From Helicobacter sp. MIT 21-1697 (GTDB lineage: Bacteria; Campylobacterota; Campylobacteria; Campylobacterales; Helicobacteraceae): a stretch of 64,000 bases of DNA. Numbering within the stretch: the first letter of the stretch is position 1; each line of letters starts with the position of its first letter. The DNA lies in assembly GCF_026241255.1 (NCBI RefSeq), contig NZ_JAPHNC010000008.1, positions 1-64,000 of the forward strand, read 5' to 3'. The position numbers and the translations under genes are program-made. The notes beneath the pieces were generated by a model. That model did not search any database, was not told where the DNA came from, and saw only the letters and a list, made by a program, of their open reading frames with translations. Positions 63,922 through 64,000 of the stretch are shown here, piece by piece.

Positions 63922-64000
63922 ATGAAATATTTACGCAAAATATTCTTAAGCTTTTCTCTCTTTGGTGCAGTATGTGCATTTGCAGATGATTATCATATAG
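63922..64000 (+). CDS. Outer-membrane barrel protein of the cassette family (5' part only)
   Basis: Only the first 26 codons are inside the window. They encode the signal peptide of the barrel family and are identical to the start of the minus-strand gene 1-423 over the whole visible stretch. The remainder lies beyond the right edge. Confidence 0.75.
   Translation, partial: MKYLRKIFLSFSLFGAVCAFADDYHI

Noticed and set aside
1-64000. CRISPR arrays, tRNA or rRNA genes, prophage or integrase
   Set aside because: No regularly spaced direct repeats, no cloverleaf-forming segments and no integrase, transposase or structural phage genes were found.

Overview
The window looks like chromosomal DNA of an enterohepatic Helicobacter close to H. 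hepaticus. The DNA is AT-rich. Gene sets and orders match Helicobacter: mltG/oorDABC/nth/fliN, pseC/accC/accB/dcd, the ADP-heptose cluster, ispDF with an HP1021-like regulator, and an oorDABC-type 2-oxoglutarate oxidoreductase. Homopolymer tracts of the phase-variation type are present. I see no rRNA, tRNA, CRISPR array, prophage or intact insertion sequence. The species assignment is an inference from family knowledge, not a database result.

Layout. Positions 1-3.6 kb (minus strand) and 61.5-64 kb (plus strand) hold the same repeated cassette in opposite orientation: a small Sec-exported peptide gene followed by an outer-membrane beta-barrel gene of about 240 residues. Between them are: 3.6-8 kb, a 2-hydroxyacyl-CoA dehydratase activase pair; 8.1-13.2 kb, ADP-heptose synthesis (gmhA, hldE, hldD, gmhB) with a methyltransferase switched off by an 11-base G/C tract; 13.3-18.6 kb, a SafE-like membrane protein, prs, a lipoprotein, der and metK; 18.7-24.4 kb, an OprC-like copper receptor with a T14 promoter tract, ahpC and an actP-type symporter; 24.5-31.2 kb, uvrB, two small genes, priA, rsmD, fliL and acpS; 31.3-38.5 kb, class II DAHP synthase, a dehydrogenase, a CvfB-like protein, a DUF305 protein, a DUF815 ATPase and clpA/clpS; 38.7-42.5 kb, mdh-oorDABC; 42.6-50 kb, mltG, a giant AsmA-like protein, feoA, nth and a flagellar group (CheX-like, fliN, FliO-like, TonB-like); 50-54.5 kb, thiC, ispDF, an atypical response regulator and pgpA; 55.3-61.5 kb, a HydE-like hydrogenase protein, pseC, a flagellin-like coiled-coil protein, accC/accB and dcd.

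The most novel element is the terminal cassette family. Four peptide genes encode a Sec signal peptide, a conserved pro-region, a double-glycine-like motif (LSDEEMAETEGE) and a variable, often cationic Trp-rich C-terminus, reminiscent of bacteriocin precursors. Each has a -10 box followed six bases later by a perfect or near-perfect hairpin, so the RNA probably begins with a 5'-terminal stem. Two of the four partner barrel genes have G10 or G11 tracts just before their start codons. A fifth promoter-hairpin-mini-ORF unit, scars of a membrane-protein gene and a truncated peptide gene show that the family has been copied and reshuffled. A second genome-scale signal is the octamer AGATTCTA/TAGAATCT: I counted about 57 copies by eye where roughly 4-5 would be expected from base composition.
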